Notes under the pieces: generated by a model
Databases searched by the model: none
The model's input: only the letters and a program-made list of their open reading frames with translations
What the model was told of the DNA's origin: nothing
Part shown: positions 1 through 8,401 of the stretch, one piece after another
Layout of the letters: every line of letters starts with the position of its first letter
How positions within the stretch are numbered: the stretch's first letter is position 1
Translations under genes and position numbers: made by a program
Source: Pedobacter sp. HDW13
GTDB lineage: Bacteria > Bacteroidota > Bacteroidia > Sphingobacteriales > Sphingobacteriaceae
Length of the DNA: 64,000 bases
Direction: 5' to 3'
Assembly (NCBI RefSeq): GCF_011303555.1
Contig: NZ_CP049868.1
Span: 5,022,001-5,086,000, forward strand

Positions 1-625
1 CACCCTTGCGGTCTTTTACTTCAACGGCAACAATTTCGCTGGCAAATTTACCTGCAGTTTGTGCCGCTTGTGCTCTTTTGTACGAGTTGATGGCAAAATC
101 ATCCTGTGCCTCGCGGCTAATGTTACATTCCGTAGCGCAAAGCTCGGCTGCTGATCCCATATGGTAATCGTTGTAAACATCCCATAAGCCATCTTTTACC
201 AATCCGTCAGTTATTTGCCCGTGACCTAGTCTATAACCATTCCTGGCTTTATCAAGATAGTAAGGAACATTGCTCATACTTTCCATTCCGCCGGCCACAA
301 TAATATCGTTATCGCCATTGGCAATACTTTGTGCCGCTAGCATAATGGCTTTAGTACCTGATGCGCATACTTTATTAATGGTGGTTGCTGGTAAATCTGG
401 TAAGCCGGCAAACTTGGCAGCTTGTGTAGCAGGCGCCTGACCTAAATTGGCCGATAAAACGTTGCCCATGTACACTTCCTGAATCTGTTCGGGTTTTAAT
501 GCTGCTTTTTCTATTGCCGCTTTAATAGCAAAACCACCTAACTGAGTGGCCGAAAATTGTGCTAATGAGCCTCCAAAACTACCGATAGGCGTTCTAACAG
601 CCGATACGATTACAACTTCTTTCAT
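1..625 (-). CDS. acetyl-CoA acetyltransferase (thiolase), N-terminal part
   Basis: The first 208 residues of a thiolase run off the left edge of the window. The enzyme joins or cleaves acetyl-CoA and acetoacetyl-CoA in the cytoplasm. The start MKEVVIVSAVRTPIGSFGG is the classic thiolase opening. The nucleophilic cysteine lies in INKVCASGTKA at about residue 87, followed by GGMESMSNVPYY. The C-terminal half with the second catalytic Cys and His is outside the window, so completeness cannot be judged. The ATG at 625 is the only reasonable start, as the family motif begins immediately. Whether it acts in beta-oxidation or in acetoacetyl-CoA synthesis cannot be decided from this part. Confidence 0.93.
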   Translation of the reverse strand, partial: MKEVVIVSAVRTPIGSFGGSLAQFSATQLGGFAIKAAIEKAALKPEQIQEVYMGNVLSANLGQAPATQAAKFAGLPDLPATTINKVCASGTKAIMLAAQSIANGDNDIIVAGGMESMSNVPYYLDKARNGYRLGHGQITDGLVKDGLWDVYNDYHMGSAAELCATECNISREAQDDFAINSYKRAQAAQTAGKFASEIVAVEVKDRKG

Positions 626-711
626 GTAAACTAAATTTTTATGAATTTTTGGTTAGGCTGCTAAGTTAGTTAAACGTTAGATGTTTGCAAAACCTATGTG
701 CCTTAAATAAT

Positions 712-763
712 AAAAGAAGTCAAGTTTAAACCAGCGCGGTGCATGTAAAACTAGACTTCTTTT
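712..763. repeat. long inverted repeat (hairpin) in the 626-1125 gap
   Basis: AAAAGAAGTC (712-721) is the exact reverse complement of GACTTCTTTT (754-763). An inner AGTTT/AAACT pair (723-727 with 748-752) extends the stem. The hairpin lies between the thiolase start and the end of the leftward SPFH operon and has T-rich flanks on both sides. It could end transcripts coming from the right, but it is about 360 bp past the last gene of that operon. The rest of the 500-bp gap holds the repeats listed next and no gene that I can support. Confidence 0.5.
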
Positions 764-805
764 GTATGAGAAATAGCTGTTAGCAAGTAAGCCTATGGGA
801 TTTCG

Positions 806-824
806 AAAACCTCATAGGTTTGTT
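806..824. repeat. palindromic repeat, copy 1
   Basis: AAAACCTCATAGGTTTGTT has a palindromic AACCT/AGGTT core. A near copy lies at 953-971 (16 of 19 bases identical). It sits inside a larger hairpin formed by CCTATG (792-797) and CATAGG (813-818). Confidence 0.45.
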
Positions 825-952
825 AAATAGGAAATATTTTTTTGAAAATGGATGCTCCGGTGTTCATGGCTGCTGGTAATCCTGCAAGTCCTTACTCATA
901 CTTTGCTCCAGGCTTTCCGTTCTATCAGGTTTAATGGCAGACTGCACGGTTT

Positions 953-971
953 AAAACCTGTGAGGTTTGTT
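953..971. repeat. palindromic repeat, copy 2
   Basis: AAAACCTGTGAGGTTTGTT is the second copy of the element at 806-824. GGTTT just upstream (948-952) makes a further inverted pair with AAACC. It looks like a small dispersed intergenic repeat. Confidence 0.45.
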
Positions 972-1056
972 CTAAAATGGTAGGTTTTGCGTTAAGGATT
1001 GTAAGGGTTTAGTGCCGGTTTTTTACCGGTACCGGAGCGCAGCCTTGAAAAGCCTG

Positions 1057-1088
1057 ACCCTTTCCCGATTTTTCATCGGGATCAGGGT
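1057..1088. repeat. REP-like palindrome
   Basis: ACCCT-TT-CCCGAT (1057-1069) pairs with ATCGGG-ATC-AGGGT (1075-1088) around a five-base loop. This gives a two-part stem with a small internal bulge. It is GC-rich compared with its surroundings and lies 38 bp beyond the stop of the Arc-type gene, so it may also end that operon. The form resembles mobile REP-type intergenic elements, which is an inference. Confidence 0.5.
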
Positions 1089-1125
1089 AACGCTCAAATT
1101 ATTTTATAGTTAGTAGTTAACAATT

Positions 1126-1293
1126 CTATTCCTCTTTCGCTTTGCCTTTCTTCCGCGATTTTATGGCCTGTGTAAGTAAAAACTCGATCTGCCCATTGGT
1201 ACTCCGAAATTCATCTGCAGCCCAGGTTTCTACTTCTTTTAATAAAGCAGGACTAATCCTTAATACAAAAGCTTTTTTATCTTTCTCCGCCAT
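1126..1293 (-). CDS. small Arc-type DNA-binding protein
   Basis: This 55-residue protein begins MAEKDKKAFVLRISPALLKE and ends in a basic and acidic tail, KSRKKGKAKEE. The pattern (a beta strand with alternating residues KAFVLRIS, then a helix, a turn with STNGQIE, and a second helix FLLTQAIK) is that of the ribbon-helix-helix Arc family. Such proteins bind DNA as dimers. It starts 2 bp after the stop of the membrane-protein gene and is therefore the last gene of the SPFH operon. Its target is unknown. Many Bacteroidota carry a similar small protein next to SPFH genes, which I recall only generally. Confidence 0.75.
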   Translation of the reverse strand: MAEKDKKAFVLRISPALLKEVETWAADEFRSTNGQIEFLLTQAIKSRKKGKAKEE

Positions 1294-1295
1294 CT

Positions 1296-1817
1296 TTATT
1301 GTATTGCCTGTATATTGTACCTGGTTTTTAAATTGATGAGGAACATTTCCATTTCATCTATCCTGTTCGAACTGAAGAGGAGTTTTTTACCGTTTTTAAA
1401 CTCTAGCTGTAAGCCCCTGTTTTTATCGTTTAATAAATAAGCCTTATCTTTAAATTTAAACCAGAGGCGGGTTTTTATTCCATAACCACCATATTCGGCA
1501 AGTGCATCATATTTTCTGATATAAGCCTTTTCAATGTTCATCCAGCGGAAATGGCTTGGTTTAAAATGAAATGGGAAATATCGGAAAGAAACGCCTTCAG
1601 CATTTATTTTGAGGGTTAGCTTATTCTGCTGGATTAAAAAAATAATTAAAAACGGAAGGAGGATAGCAAAAAGCGGTGCGAAATACATTTTTTTAAATTC
1701 CTGTAAGGCTACGCCATCCTTGTAATAAATCAAGATTAGCAATGTTGGTAATAACGTTGCTGCTGTTATCAGGTATAGCCACCAGATTTTTAAACCGTGT
1801 TTCTCCTCAAATTCCAT
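1296..1817 (-). CDS. hypothetical two-TM membrane protein with C-terminal PH-like domain
   Basis: A protein of 173 residues. Two hydrophobic segments (about 12-30 and 45-63) form a hairpin in the inner membrane. They are followed by a cytoplasmic domain of about 100 residues that alternates short strands (LTLKINAEGVSFRY, TRLWFKFKDKAYLL, LQLEFKNGKKLLFSS) and ends in a helix, IDEMEMFLINLKT. This is the usual outline of a bacterial PH-like domain. It lies 5 bp downstream of the SPFH gene and 2 bp upstream of the Arc-type gene, so the three are surely cotranscribed. I do not recognise a named function. Confidence 0.72.
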   Translation of the reverse strand: MEFEEKHGLKIWWLYLITAATLLPTLLILIYYKDGVALQEFKKMYFAPLFAILLPFLIIFLIQQNKLTLKINAEGVSFRYFPFHFKPSHFRWMNIEKAYIRKYDALAEYGGYGIKTRLWFKFKDKAYLLNDKNRGLQLEFKNGKKLLFSSNRIDEMEMFLINLKTRYNIQAIQ

Positions 1818-1822
1818 TGTTC

Positions 1823-2680
1823 CTAATTGTATAAAGTGCCTGTATTTACAACGGGTTGCACATGGCGGTCACCACAAAGTACCACCAGTAAATTACTTAC
1901 CATGGCCGCCTTACGCTCTTCGTCAAGCTCAACAATACCTTTTTGCGATAATTTTTCTAATGCCATTTCTACCATACCTACAGCTCCTTCAACAATTAAT
2001 TTACGGGCTGCAATAACTGCAGTAGCCTGCTGGCGTTGTAACATGGCACTGGCAATTTCGGGCGCATAGGCCAGGTGCGAAATACGGGCTTCCAGTACTT
2101 CGATACCTGCCCTTGACAGGCGTTCGTTAAGCTCATTTTCTAAAAGCTCGCTAACTTTTTCTGCGCCATCTTTTAAGGTAATGGTGCTTTCTTCACCCTC
2201 TGCATGATCGTAAGGGAAAATGTTTGCCAAATGCCTTACTGCAGCTTCGCTCTGGATATTTACATATTGCATGTAATTCTCTACTGAAAAAATAGCTTTG
2301 GCCGTTTCGTTTACTTTCCAAACTACAACAGCAGCTATTTCAATCGGGTTACCCAATTTATCGTTTACTTTTAACTGTTGTCCGTTGAGGTTGTTGGCGC
2401 GCAACGAAACCTTTCTTTTGCTGGTTAATGGGTTTACCCAAAAAAAACCGTCGGTTTTTACCGTGCCTACATATTTACCAAAAAGGGTTAATACTTTCGA
2501 TTCGTTGGGGTTATTGATAATCAATCCCGGTAAAACCAGAAAGAAATTGAAAGCCAGGATGCCACCTCCCCAAATAAAATTTTCGTTAACAAAACAGAAA
2601 ATAGCTGCACCTAAAAGTGCTAAAAATAAGGCGAATGTTAAATAGCCTGATGGCGGATTAATGATTTTTTCTTGATACAT
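1823..2680 (-). CDS. SPFH/band-7 (slipin/prohibitin-like) membrane protein
   Basis: The protein is 285 residues from the preferred start. It has two N-terminal membrane helices, then an SPFH domain (KYVGTVKTDGFFWVNPL through the IEVLEARISHLAYAPEIA segment) and a C-terminal helical tail with QRQQATAVIAARK, typical of bacterial SPFH proteins that form membrane microdomain scaffolds. An ATG at 2782 would add 34 residues. That start leaves only 17 bp before the divergent HD gene and would cover the best promoter match, so I prefer the ATG at 2680. It is the first gene of a three-gene operon. Family membership is certain, but its client process is not known. Confidence 0.88.
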   Translation of the reverse strand: MYQEKIINPPSGYLTFALFLALLGAAIFCFVNENFIWGGGILAFNFFLVLPGLIINNPNESKVLTLFGKYVGTVKTDGFFWVNPLTSKRKVSLRANNLNGQQLKVNDKLGNPIEIAAVVVWKVNETAKAIFSVENYMQYVNIQSEAAVRHLANIFPYDHAEGEESTITLKDGAEKVSELLENELNERLSRAGIEVLEARISHLAYAPEIASAMLQRQQATAVIAARKLIVEGAVGMVEMALEKLSQKGIVELDEERKAAMVSNLLVVLCGDRHVQPVVNTGTLYN

Positions 2681-2708
2681 GATTGATATTAATTTGATAT
2701 CATAAAGT

Positions 2709-2738
2709 AAAATATAAAAACTGGTAATTGCAAACAAA
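2709..2738 (-). promoter_or_regulatory. likely promoter of the SPFH operon
   Basis: On the minus strand TTTG (2738-2735) is followed by 18 bp and TATATTTT (2716-2709), one base off the Bacteroidota -7 box TANNTTTG. It would start transcription about 20 bp before the ATG at 2680, which supports that start. On the plus strand TAATTTTG (2770-2777) is a possible -7 box for the HD gene, with a poor -33. Confidence 0.4.
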
Positions 2739-2799
2739 ATCAGTAAAATGTATATTGAGATAAAAATGTTAATTTTGAACATATAATAATTACATCGTT

Positions 2800-4878
2800 T
2801 TGGCCAAAATCAAGAGAAATTCCCACAAAATCCTTTACCGTAAGTATTCATCCAATCTGAAATATGTGATGATGATATTTACTGTTTTTATCATCACGCT
2901 ATTCTTGCCCAAACAGCCAAGATTCAGGTATGAGTTTGAAAAAAATGCCGTATGGAAAAATAAAGACCTGATCTCGCCTTTCAGTTTTGCCATTTTAAAA
3001 ACGAGTCCACAGGTAAGTGCCGATAAGAAGAATGCCCTGAAGGATATTTTGCCGGTTTATCAATTGGATAAAGAGATTACAGCCAATGCACTTGATGAGT
3101 TTTCGAACGAGTTTGATATTAAGTGGAAATCGAAACAACTCGATGAAAAAGATAAAGAAACGTATAAAAATTCGGCCTACAAACTGCTTCAAACCATTTA
3201 CCAAAAGGGGATTATTGGTTTAAATGTGAAACATCAGGCGGGTGGAAAAAATTACGATTTTTCACTTATTGAAAACAATGTGGCTCAGGAACGCAATACG
3301 CAAGATGTTTTTACAGCCGAAACAGCCCTGAACTTTTTTAAAAATAATTTTAAAGCGCCTAATCCTGTAATGGGTGATTTGGTAGCCAATCTGGCTATCG
3401 ATCATATTGCACCTAATATTGTATTTGATGAGCGTTTAACCAAAACGATACAGGACAATACCATCAACAACATTTCGACCACTAAGGGAATGGTGCAGAA
3501 AGGGGAGTTGATAGTAGCTAAAAATGACGTAATAGACGAGGAGATTTACCAGAAACTCGAATCGTATAAGGCCACTTACGATGCACAGACTAAAACAATA
3601 GGCAGCAGGGCCCTGGTTTATTTGGGGCAGGTAGTGCTGGTAGGTTTTATCCTCACTATATTAATGTCGTTCCTGTTTCTTTTCCGTAAAGATATTTTTG
3701 CTGATAACCGCCAGCTGTCGTTAATCCTGATTGTAACCACCGGTATGTTGCTGGCGCTTACCTGGGCCATAAAAATAGAAATCCCCAGCCTTTACTATAT
3801 ACCGTTCTGCGTAGTGCCTATTATTATCCGGATTCTTTTTGATACGCGCTTGGCACTTTACCTGCATATGCTGGTAATTTTAATAGCCGGTTTTTTTGTG
3901 GCCAACAGCTTCGAATTTGTGTTTTATCAGGTTACGGCGGGTATGGTAGCTATTTTCAGTATCAAAAACTTTGTTAAGCGCGAACGGTTTCTGGTTTCGG
4001 CTTTGTTTATTTTGTTGGCTTACTTTGTGGCTTTTGTAGGTATTGCTTTGTTGCGTGAAGGCTCTTTCCGCGAAATTGAATGGATTAACTTTATTCCTTT
4101 TGTATTTAGTGTACTATTGTCGCTGCTGGCTTATCCTTTAATTTACCTGTTCGAGCGTATTTTTGGTATTACTTCTGATGTAGCCCTGATCGAACTCACC
4201 AATACCAATAATAAACTGCTTAGGGAGCTTGCTTTTAAAGCGCCTGGTACCTTTCAGCACTCATTACAGGTGGCTAACCTCGCCGAGGCTGCAATATTTA
4301 AAATAGGAGGGAACTCGGTATTGGTAAGGGCTGGCGCCTTGTACCACGATATTGGTAAGGTTGATAATCCGCAATATTTTATCGAGAACCAGAATACAGC
4401 GGTTAGTCCGCACGATAAGCTGCCTTATGAGCAAAGTGCACAGATTATTATTCAGCATGTACATAAAGGAATTGAGATTTTAAGGAAGAACCAGATTCCA
4501 GAAGCGATTATTGATTTTATCAGAACGCATCATGGAAATACCCGGGTCGATTATTTTTATCAGTCGTTTTTAAAAAATTCGCCTGAAAAATTTGTCGACG
4601 AAAACATTTTTCGCTACCCCGGACCGATTCCTTTTAGCAAAGAAACTGGTGTGTTAATGTTGGCAGATTCGGTCGAAGCTGCCTCAAGAAGTCTGAAAAA
4701 TCCCGATGCGCAGAACATAAATGACCTGGTTGAACGGATAATTAACTACAAATTGGAGCAAAATCAGCTTGATGATTGCGATTTAACGTTAAAAGATATT
4801 GAAACTATCAAATTGATATTCAAGACGATGCTGATGAGTATCTATCATGTTCGCATAGATTATCAACAATTATCATAA
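2800..4878 (+). CDS. PgpH-like 7TM HD-domain phosphohydrolase (probable c-di-AMP phosphodiesterase)
   Basis: The product is 692 residues. After a first TM helix (about 22-40) comes an extracytoplasmic domain (to about 265), a seven-helix membrane block (about 270-465), and a cytoplasmic HD domain. The metal ligands are visible: H in FQHSLQVAN (about 487), HD in YHDIGKV (about 515) and HH in RTHHGNTRV (about 576). This order is that of the 7TMR-HDED / 7TMR-HD / HDIG family, whose studied members degrade cyclic di-AMP. The reading frame opens with TTG at 2800. There is no in-frame ATG upstream, and the next ATG would cut into the first membrane helix. It is divergent from the SPFH operon. Function is by family; c-di-AMP as substrate is an inference. 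Confidence 0.88.
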   Translation: MAKIKRNSHKILYRKYSSNLKYVMMIFTVFIITLFLPKQPRFRYEFEKNAVWKNKDLISPFSFAILKTSPQVSADKKNALKDILPVYQLDKEITANALDEFSNEFDIKWKSKQLDEKDKETYKNSAYKLLQTIYQKGIIGLNVKHQAGGKNYDFSLIENNVAQERNTQDVFTAETALNFFKNNFKAPNPVMGDLVANLAIDHIAPNIVFDERLTKTIQDNTINNISTTKGMVQKGELIVAKNDVIDEEIYQKLESYKATYDAQTKTIGSRALVYLGQVVLVGFILTILMSFLFLFRKDIFADNRQLSLILIVTTGMLLALTWAIKIEIPSLYYIPFCVVPIIIRILFDTRLALYLHMLVILIAGFFVANSFEFVFYQVTAGMVAIFSIKNFVKRERFLVSALFILLAYFVAFVGIALLREGSFREIEWINFIPFVFSVLLSLLAYPLIYLFERIFGITSDVALIELTNTNNKLLRELAFKAPGTFQHSLQVANLAEAAIFKIGGNSVLVRAGALYHDIGKVDNPQYFIENQNTAVSPHDKLPYEQSAQIIIQHVHKGIEILRKNQIPEAIIDFIRTHHGNTRVDYFYQSFLKNSPEKFVDENIFRYPGPIPFSKETGVLMLADSVEAASRSLKNPDAQNINDLVERIINYKLEQNQLDDCDLTLKDIETIKLIFKTMLMSIYHVRIDYQQLS

Positions 4879-4884
4879 TTTTTT

Positions 4885-4914
4885 TTTGCAGAATAACTTG
4901 TTTTACTATATTTG
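4885..4914 (+). promoter_or_regulatory. promoter of tRNA-Ser
   Basis: TTTG (4885-4888), an 18-bp spacer, and TATATTTG (4907-4914) form a textbook Bacteroidota housekeeping promoter. Transcription would start near 4921, about 39 bp before the tRNA. It begins just after the stop codon of the HD gene. Confidence 0.8.
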
Positions 4915-4959
4915 CAGACCTCAAAACAACGCCGGTAGGGCGAAAAACAGAGGTTGAAA

Positions 4960-5046
4960 GGTGAGGTGCCTGAGAGGCCGAAAGGAACAGTTTGCTAAAC
5001 TGTCGTACTGGTAACGGTACCGCGGGTTCGAATCCCGCCCTCACCG
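4960..5046 (+). tRNA. tRNA-Ser (anticodon GCT)
   Basis: An 87-base class II tRNA. Acceptor arms GGTGAGG (4960-4966) and CCTCACC (5039-5045) pair fully, with discriminator G at 5046. The anticodon GCT is at 4994-4996 in the loop TTGCTAA. A long variable arm (GTACTGGTAACGGTAC) and the T-arm GGTTCGAATCC follow. CCA is not encoded. It reads AGC/AGU serine codons. Confidence 0.96.
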
Positions 5047-5057
5047 CTAGAAAAAAT

Positions 5058-5084
5058 AAAAACCCTGCAACGCAGGGTTTTTTT
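5058..5084 (+). terminator. rho-independent terminator after tRNA-Ser
   Basis: CCCTGC (5063-5068) and GCAGGG (5072-5077) form a stem with a three-base loop, flanked by an A-run and followed by a run of seven T. It ends the tRNA transcript. Confidence 0.85.
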
Positions 5085-5430
5085 ATGGATTTTTATTTTT
5101 TTAACTTACTGAAAATCAGATATTTGCTTATTTGTGTTTCTTCTGCATCCTCTGAAAAAACCTTAAAATCAAATCGCCTGAAAAAGGCATTTTTCAACTT
5201 GTAAATATTAAGATGTTGTTTTAGAGTTGGTTAAGGTGTGTTTTGGTTTTGTCCGTTCCAATCTGATAAGAAAATATGGGTGTCTTTCCGTGATAGCTCA
5301 CGGAGACCAGATCACAGAAGTTGCCTGGTTTAAGTGTTACCTCAATAATATTTGGATAGAATTGAAATACACGGTACACTAATGAAGATTCTTGTCAAAC
5401 TATAGTTCAGACCGAGGTACCAAAACAATA
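5085..5430. other. gap without a gene
   Basis: I see no supportable gene between the terminator and the AraC-type gene. One hairpin, CCGTGA-TAGC-TCACGG (5288-5303), is present without a T-run. Its role is unknown; it could mark the 3' end of the leftward AraC transcript. Confidence 0.5.
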
Positions 5431-6327
5431 TTAATTCAGCGTTCTAAATTCGTTTGGAGTTAATCCTACACGCTGTTTAAACAATCGGTTTAAGTGCTGA
5501 GGATATTTAAAGCCTAGTTCGTAGGCAATTTCACTTACTGTTCTTCTAGTGCCGTATATCTTGTTTTTGGCAATTTCAATAATTTTGTTTTGAATGTATT
5601 CCTGTGCAGTAGAACCTGTTTCTTTTTTGATAAGATCACCAAAGTATTTTGCAGAAAAATGCAATTGATCAGCGCAATAAGCCACAGAAGGGAATCCCAG
5701 GGCATATGGCTTGTCTGACGCAAAATAATTGTTCAACAGGTTTTCGAATTTTTCTATTACTCCTCTATTAACCGTTTCACGGGTAATGAACTGTCTGTCA
5801 TAGAATCGGTCGCAATGATTAAAAAGCAGTTCTATGTTCGAAGCAATTACTTTCTTGCTGTGTTTGTCTATTGATTGGTGCAGTTCGGTGTCGATTTTTG
5901 AAAAAAGGTCCAATACCAGATCCCTTTCTTTTGGAGAAAGGTGAAGCGCCTCACTTGTGTTATAACTGAAAAAACTGTATTCGGTAATGGCCTTTCCTAA
6001 CGAGGTTCCCAGAAGCATATCCGGATGAAAAACCAAGCCATGACCTGCCGGCTGATAATAATCTACCTTATTCTCTACATCAATCATTTGTCCCGGAGAA
6101 ATGAACACAAGCGTGCCTTCCTGATAATCATAGTACTGGCGTCCATATTTCAGGTCGCCACATTTCACATCTTTTAAAAAGACACAATACAGATCGAAAT
6201 ACATTTTGGAGCCCGTCCGTTTATTTGCCTTTGAAAAATCAAGGACACTTACCAGCGGATGGCTGGTTTGGTGGTTGTTAAATGCATTGTATTCGGCAAT
6301 TGACCTGAAGTGAAATTCCTTTTCCAT
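5431..6327 (-). CDS. AraC-family transcriptional regulator
   Basis: A protein of 298 residues. The N-terminal part (about 35-150) is a cupin-like sensor domain (FDLYCVFLKDVKCGDL, LVFISPGQMIDV). The C-terminal 100 residues carry the two AraC helix-turn-helix units, with CADQLHFSAKYFGDLIKKET in the first and VSEIAYELGFKYPQHLNRLF in the second. It is divergent from the redox operon starting near 6.5 kb and probably controls it, a very common arrangement. The inducer is not evident. A -7-like box TATTTTTG lies at 6354-6347 on the minus strand, 20 bp before the start, without a clear -33. Confidence 0.9.
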   Translation of the reverse strand: MEKEFHFRSIAEYNAFNNHQTSHPLVSVLDFSKANKRTGSKMYFDLYCVFLKDVKCGDLKYGRQYYDYQEGTLVFISPGQMIDVENKVDYYQPAGHGLVFHPDMLLGTSLGKAITEYSFFSYNTSEALHLSPKERDLVLDLFSKIDTELHQSIDKHSKKVIASNIELLFNHCDRFYDRQFITRETVNRGVIEKFENLLNNYFASDKPYALGFPSVAYCADQLHFSAKYFGDLIKKETGSTAQEYIQNKIIEIAKNKIYGTRRTVSEIAYELGFKYPQHLNRLFKQRVGLTPNEFRTLN

Positions 6328-6511
6328 AACCTTTTGTTTTACAGATCAAAAATAAACATTAATAGTTGCTTTCTCTGGTGTGCTTTATTAGAACGGGAAT
6401 ATTGGTAGTAAAAGCAGGAATCTGTCTACACGCTATAGTGCTTTTGGATCGGATATTTGTTGCTGTATTAAAATTGCTTTGATAGACATGGCTGTTTTAA
6501 AATGTCAAAAG

Positions 6512-7363
6512 ATGGAAACAGTAAAATTAAATAATGGAATAGAAATGCCCATGCTTGGATTTGGAGTATTTCAGGTAACCGATCTGGCCGAATGTGAAAG
6601 AAGTGTGATAGATGCAATAGAGACAGGCTACCGCTTAATTGATACGGCTGCTTCTTATATGAACGAAGAGGCCGTTGGCAGAGCTATCAAACATAGCGGA
6701 ATTAATAGGGGAGAGTTGTTTGTTACCACAAAACTATGGATTCAGCCAAATGGTTACGAAGGAACGAAAAAGGCTTTTAACAGATCGCTTGAAAAGTTGC
6801 AGCTCGATTATCTGGACTTGTATCTGATTCACCAACCTTTCGGCGATGTATATGGAGAGTGGCGTGCTATGGAAGAGCTTTATCAGCAGGGTAAAGTACG
6901 TGCAATTGGTGTAAGCAATTTTCAGCCCGACAGGTTGATCGACCTGATTATTCATAACCAGATAGTTCCGGCAGTTAACCAGATCGAAACACATCCTTTT
7001 CACCAGCAGTTGAACACGCAGGAATTTCTGTCCAGGCAGCATGTACAGATCGAGTCGTGGGGACCATTTGCAGAAGGAAAAAACAATATCTTTAATGATG
7101 AGTTATTGGTTGCTATCTCGAGGGAGCATGGAAAGTCTGTTGCTCAGGTAGTGCTTCGCTGGTTAGTGCAACGCGGTGTTGTGGCTATCCCGAAAACCGT
7201 AAACAAAAGCCGCATGGCAGAGAATTTCGATATTTTCGATTTTAAGCTCAGCGCTGATGATATGGTTGCTATTCAGGCTTTAGATACGAAGGCTAGTAGC
7301 TTCTTCGATCATCGCGACCCGGCTATGGTAAAATGGTTGGGAGAAAGAAAGTTGAACGATTAA
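6512..7363 (+). CDS. aldo/keto reductase (2,5-diketogluconate reductase type)
   Basis: The product is 283 residues from the ATG at 6512. It is an NADPH-dependent cytoplasmic reductase of carbonyl compounds. The catalytic tetrad is complete: D44 and Y49 in IDTAASYMNEE, K74 in TTKLWI, H107 in LIHQPFG. The length fits the family. The frame extends upstream to an ATG at 6488 and a TTG at 6479, but the family motif begins METVKLNNGIEMPMLGFG, so the internal ATG is preferred. It is the first gene of the operon, 10 bp before a second, different reductase. The substrate is unknown. Confidence 0.88.
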   Translation: METVKLNNGIEMPMLGFGVFQVTDLAECERSVIDAIETGYRLIDTAASYMNEEAVGRAIKHSGINRGELFVTTKLWIQPNGYEGTKKAFNRSLEKLQLDYLDLYLIHQPFGDVYGEWRAMEELYQQGKVRAIGVSNFQPDRLIDLIIHNQIVPAVNQIETHPFHQQLNTQEFLSRQHVQIESWGPFAEGKNNIFNDELLVAISREHGKSVAQVVLRWLVQRGVVAIPKTVNKSRMAENFDIFDFKLSADDMVAIQALDTKASSFFDHRDPAMVKWLGERKLND

Positions 7364-7373
7364 CCTAAAAAAA

Positions 7374-8357
7374 ATGGAAAAAAGAATATTAGGAAATGGT
7401 GGACTGGAAGTGTCTGCGTTAGGTTTAGGTTGCATGGGCTTAACTTTTGGCTATGGTCCGGCAGCAGATGAAAAAGATGCGATTAGCCTCATCAGACGCG
7501 CTTATGAACTGGGAATTACTTTTTTTGATACGGCAGAAGCTTACAGTCAAGGCGGTAACGAAACCCTTTTAGGCAAAGCTGTTGCTCCTTTCAGGGATCA
7601 GATTGTAATTGCCACCAAGTTTGGTTTTCTGGATGGCGATGCGTCTAAAGGTGTCTATAGTCGTCCTGAAAGGATTAGGCAGGTTGCTGAAAATTCTTTA
7701 AGGTATTTAAATACCGATTATATTGATCTTTTCTATCAGCATAGGGTTGATCCGAATGTACCGATGGAAGATGTAGCAGGAACGATACAGGATTTGATCA
7801 AAGAAGGAAAGATCAGGCATTGGGGATTGTCTGAGGCAGGTGTAGAAAGTATCAGCAAGGCACACGCAGTACAGCCTCTGGCGGCGTTGCAGAGCGAGTA
7901 TTCTTTGTTTTTCAGAGAGCCAGAGAAAGAGATCATTCCGCTATTAGAAGAGCTCGGAATAGGTTTTGTTCCCTTTAGTCCGCTTGGGAAAGGATTTCTG
8001 ACAGGTGCAATCGATGAAAACACCAGGTTTGATGCCTCAGATTTTAGAAATGTTGTACCTCGTTTCTCACCGGAGAACCGCAAAGCCAATCAGGTGTTGG
8101 TGAATGTTGTTCGTCAGATAGCTGAAAAAAATAATGCTACTCCAGCACAAATATCTTTAGCCTGGCTATTGGCACAAAAGCCCTGGATTACCCCAATACC
8201 CGGAACAACAAAAATGAATAGGCTGGAAGAAAACGTTGGCGGTGCTGAAGTCAACCTCTCAGAAAATGAACTGGCAATTATTCGCGAAGCAGTTTCGGTA
8301 ATTGATGTGCAGGGAGAGCGTTATCCCGCTGATCTACAGAAACGTGTTGGGCGTTAA
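7374..8357 (+). CDS. aldo/keto reductase (AKR11/13-like)
   Basis: A protein of 327 residues with the opening MEKRILGNGGLEVSALGLGC typical of the longer aldo/keto reductases. The tetrad is D52, Y57, K82 and H123 (FDTAEAYSQG, ATKFGF, LFYQHRVD). The NADP-binding segment near the C terminus is IPGTTKMNRLEENVG. It is only about distantly similar to the preceding reductase, so this is not a recent tandem duplication. It is second in the operon. The product is cytoplasmic, unlike most of the following genes. Confidence 0.9.
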   Translation: MEKRILGNGGLEVSALGLGCMGLTFGYGPAADEKDAISLIRRAYELGITFFDTAEAYSQGGNETLLGKAVAPFRDQIVIATKFGFLDGDASKGVYSRPERIRQVAENSLRYLNTDYIDLFYQHRVDPNVPMEDVAGTIQDLIKEGKIRHWGLSEAGVESISKAHAVQPLAALQSEYSLFFREPEKEIIPLLEELGIGFVPFSPLGKGFLTGAIDENTRFDASDFRNVVPRFSPENRKANQVLVNVVRQIAEKNNATPAQISLAWLLAQKPWITPIPGTTKMNRLEENVGGAEVNLSENELAIIREAVSVIDVQGERYPADLQKRVGR

Positions 8358-8401
8358 CTGATAATATTGAAATCAATTTATACTCACTTAAATTAAACTA
8401 C

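Noticed and set aside
1142..1336. 64-codon plus-strand frame
   Set aside because: It is the shadow of the Arc-type gene on the minus strand.
4820..5044. 74-codon minus-strand frame over tRNA-Ser (and a plus-strand frame at 4992-5204)
   Set aside because: Both run through the tRNA and its terminator and have no protein-like features.
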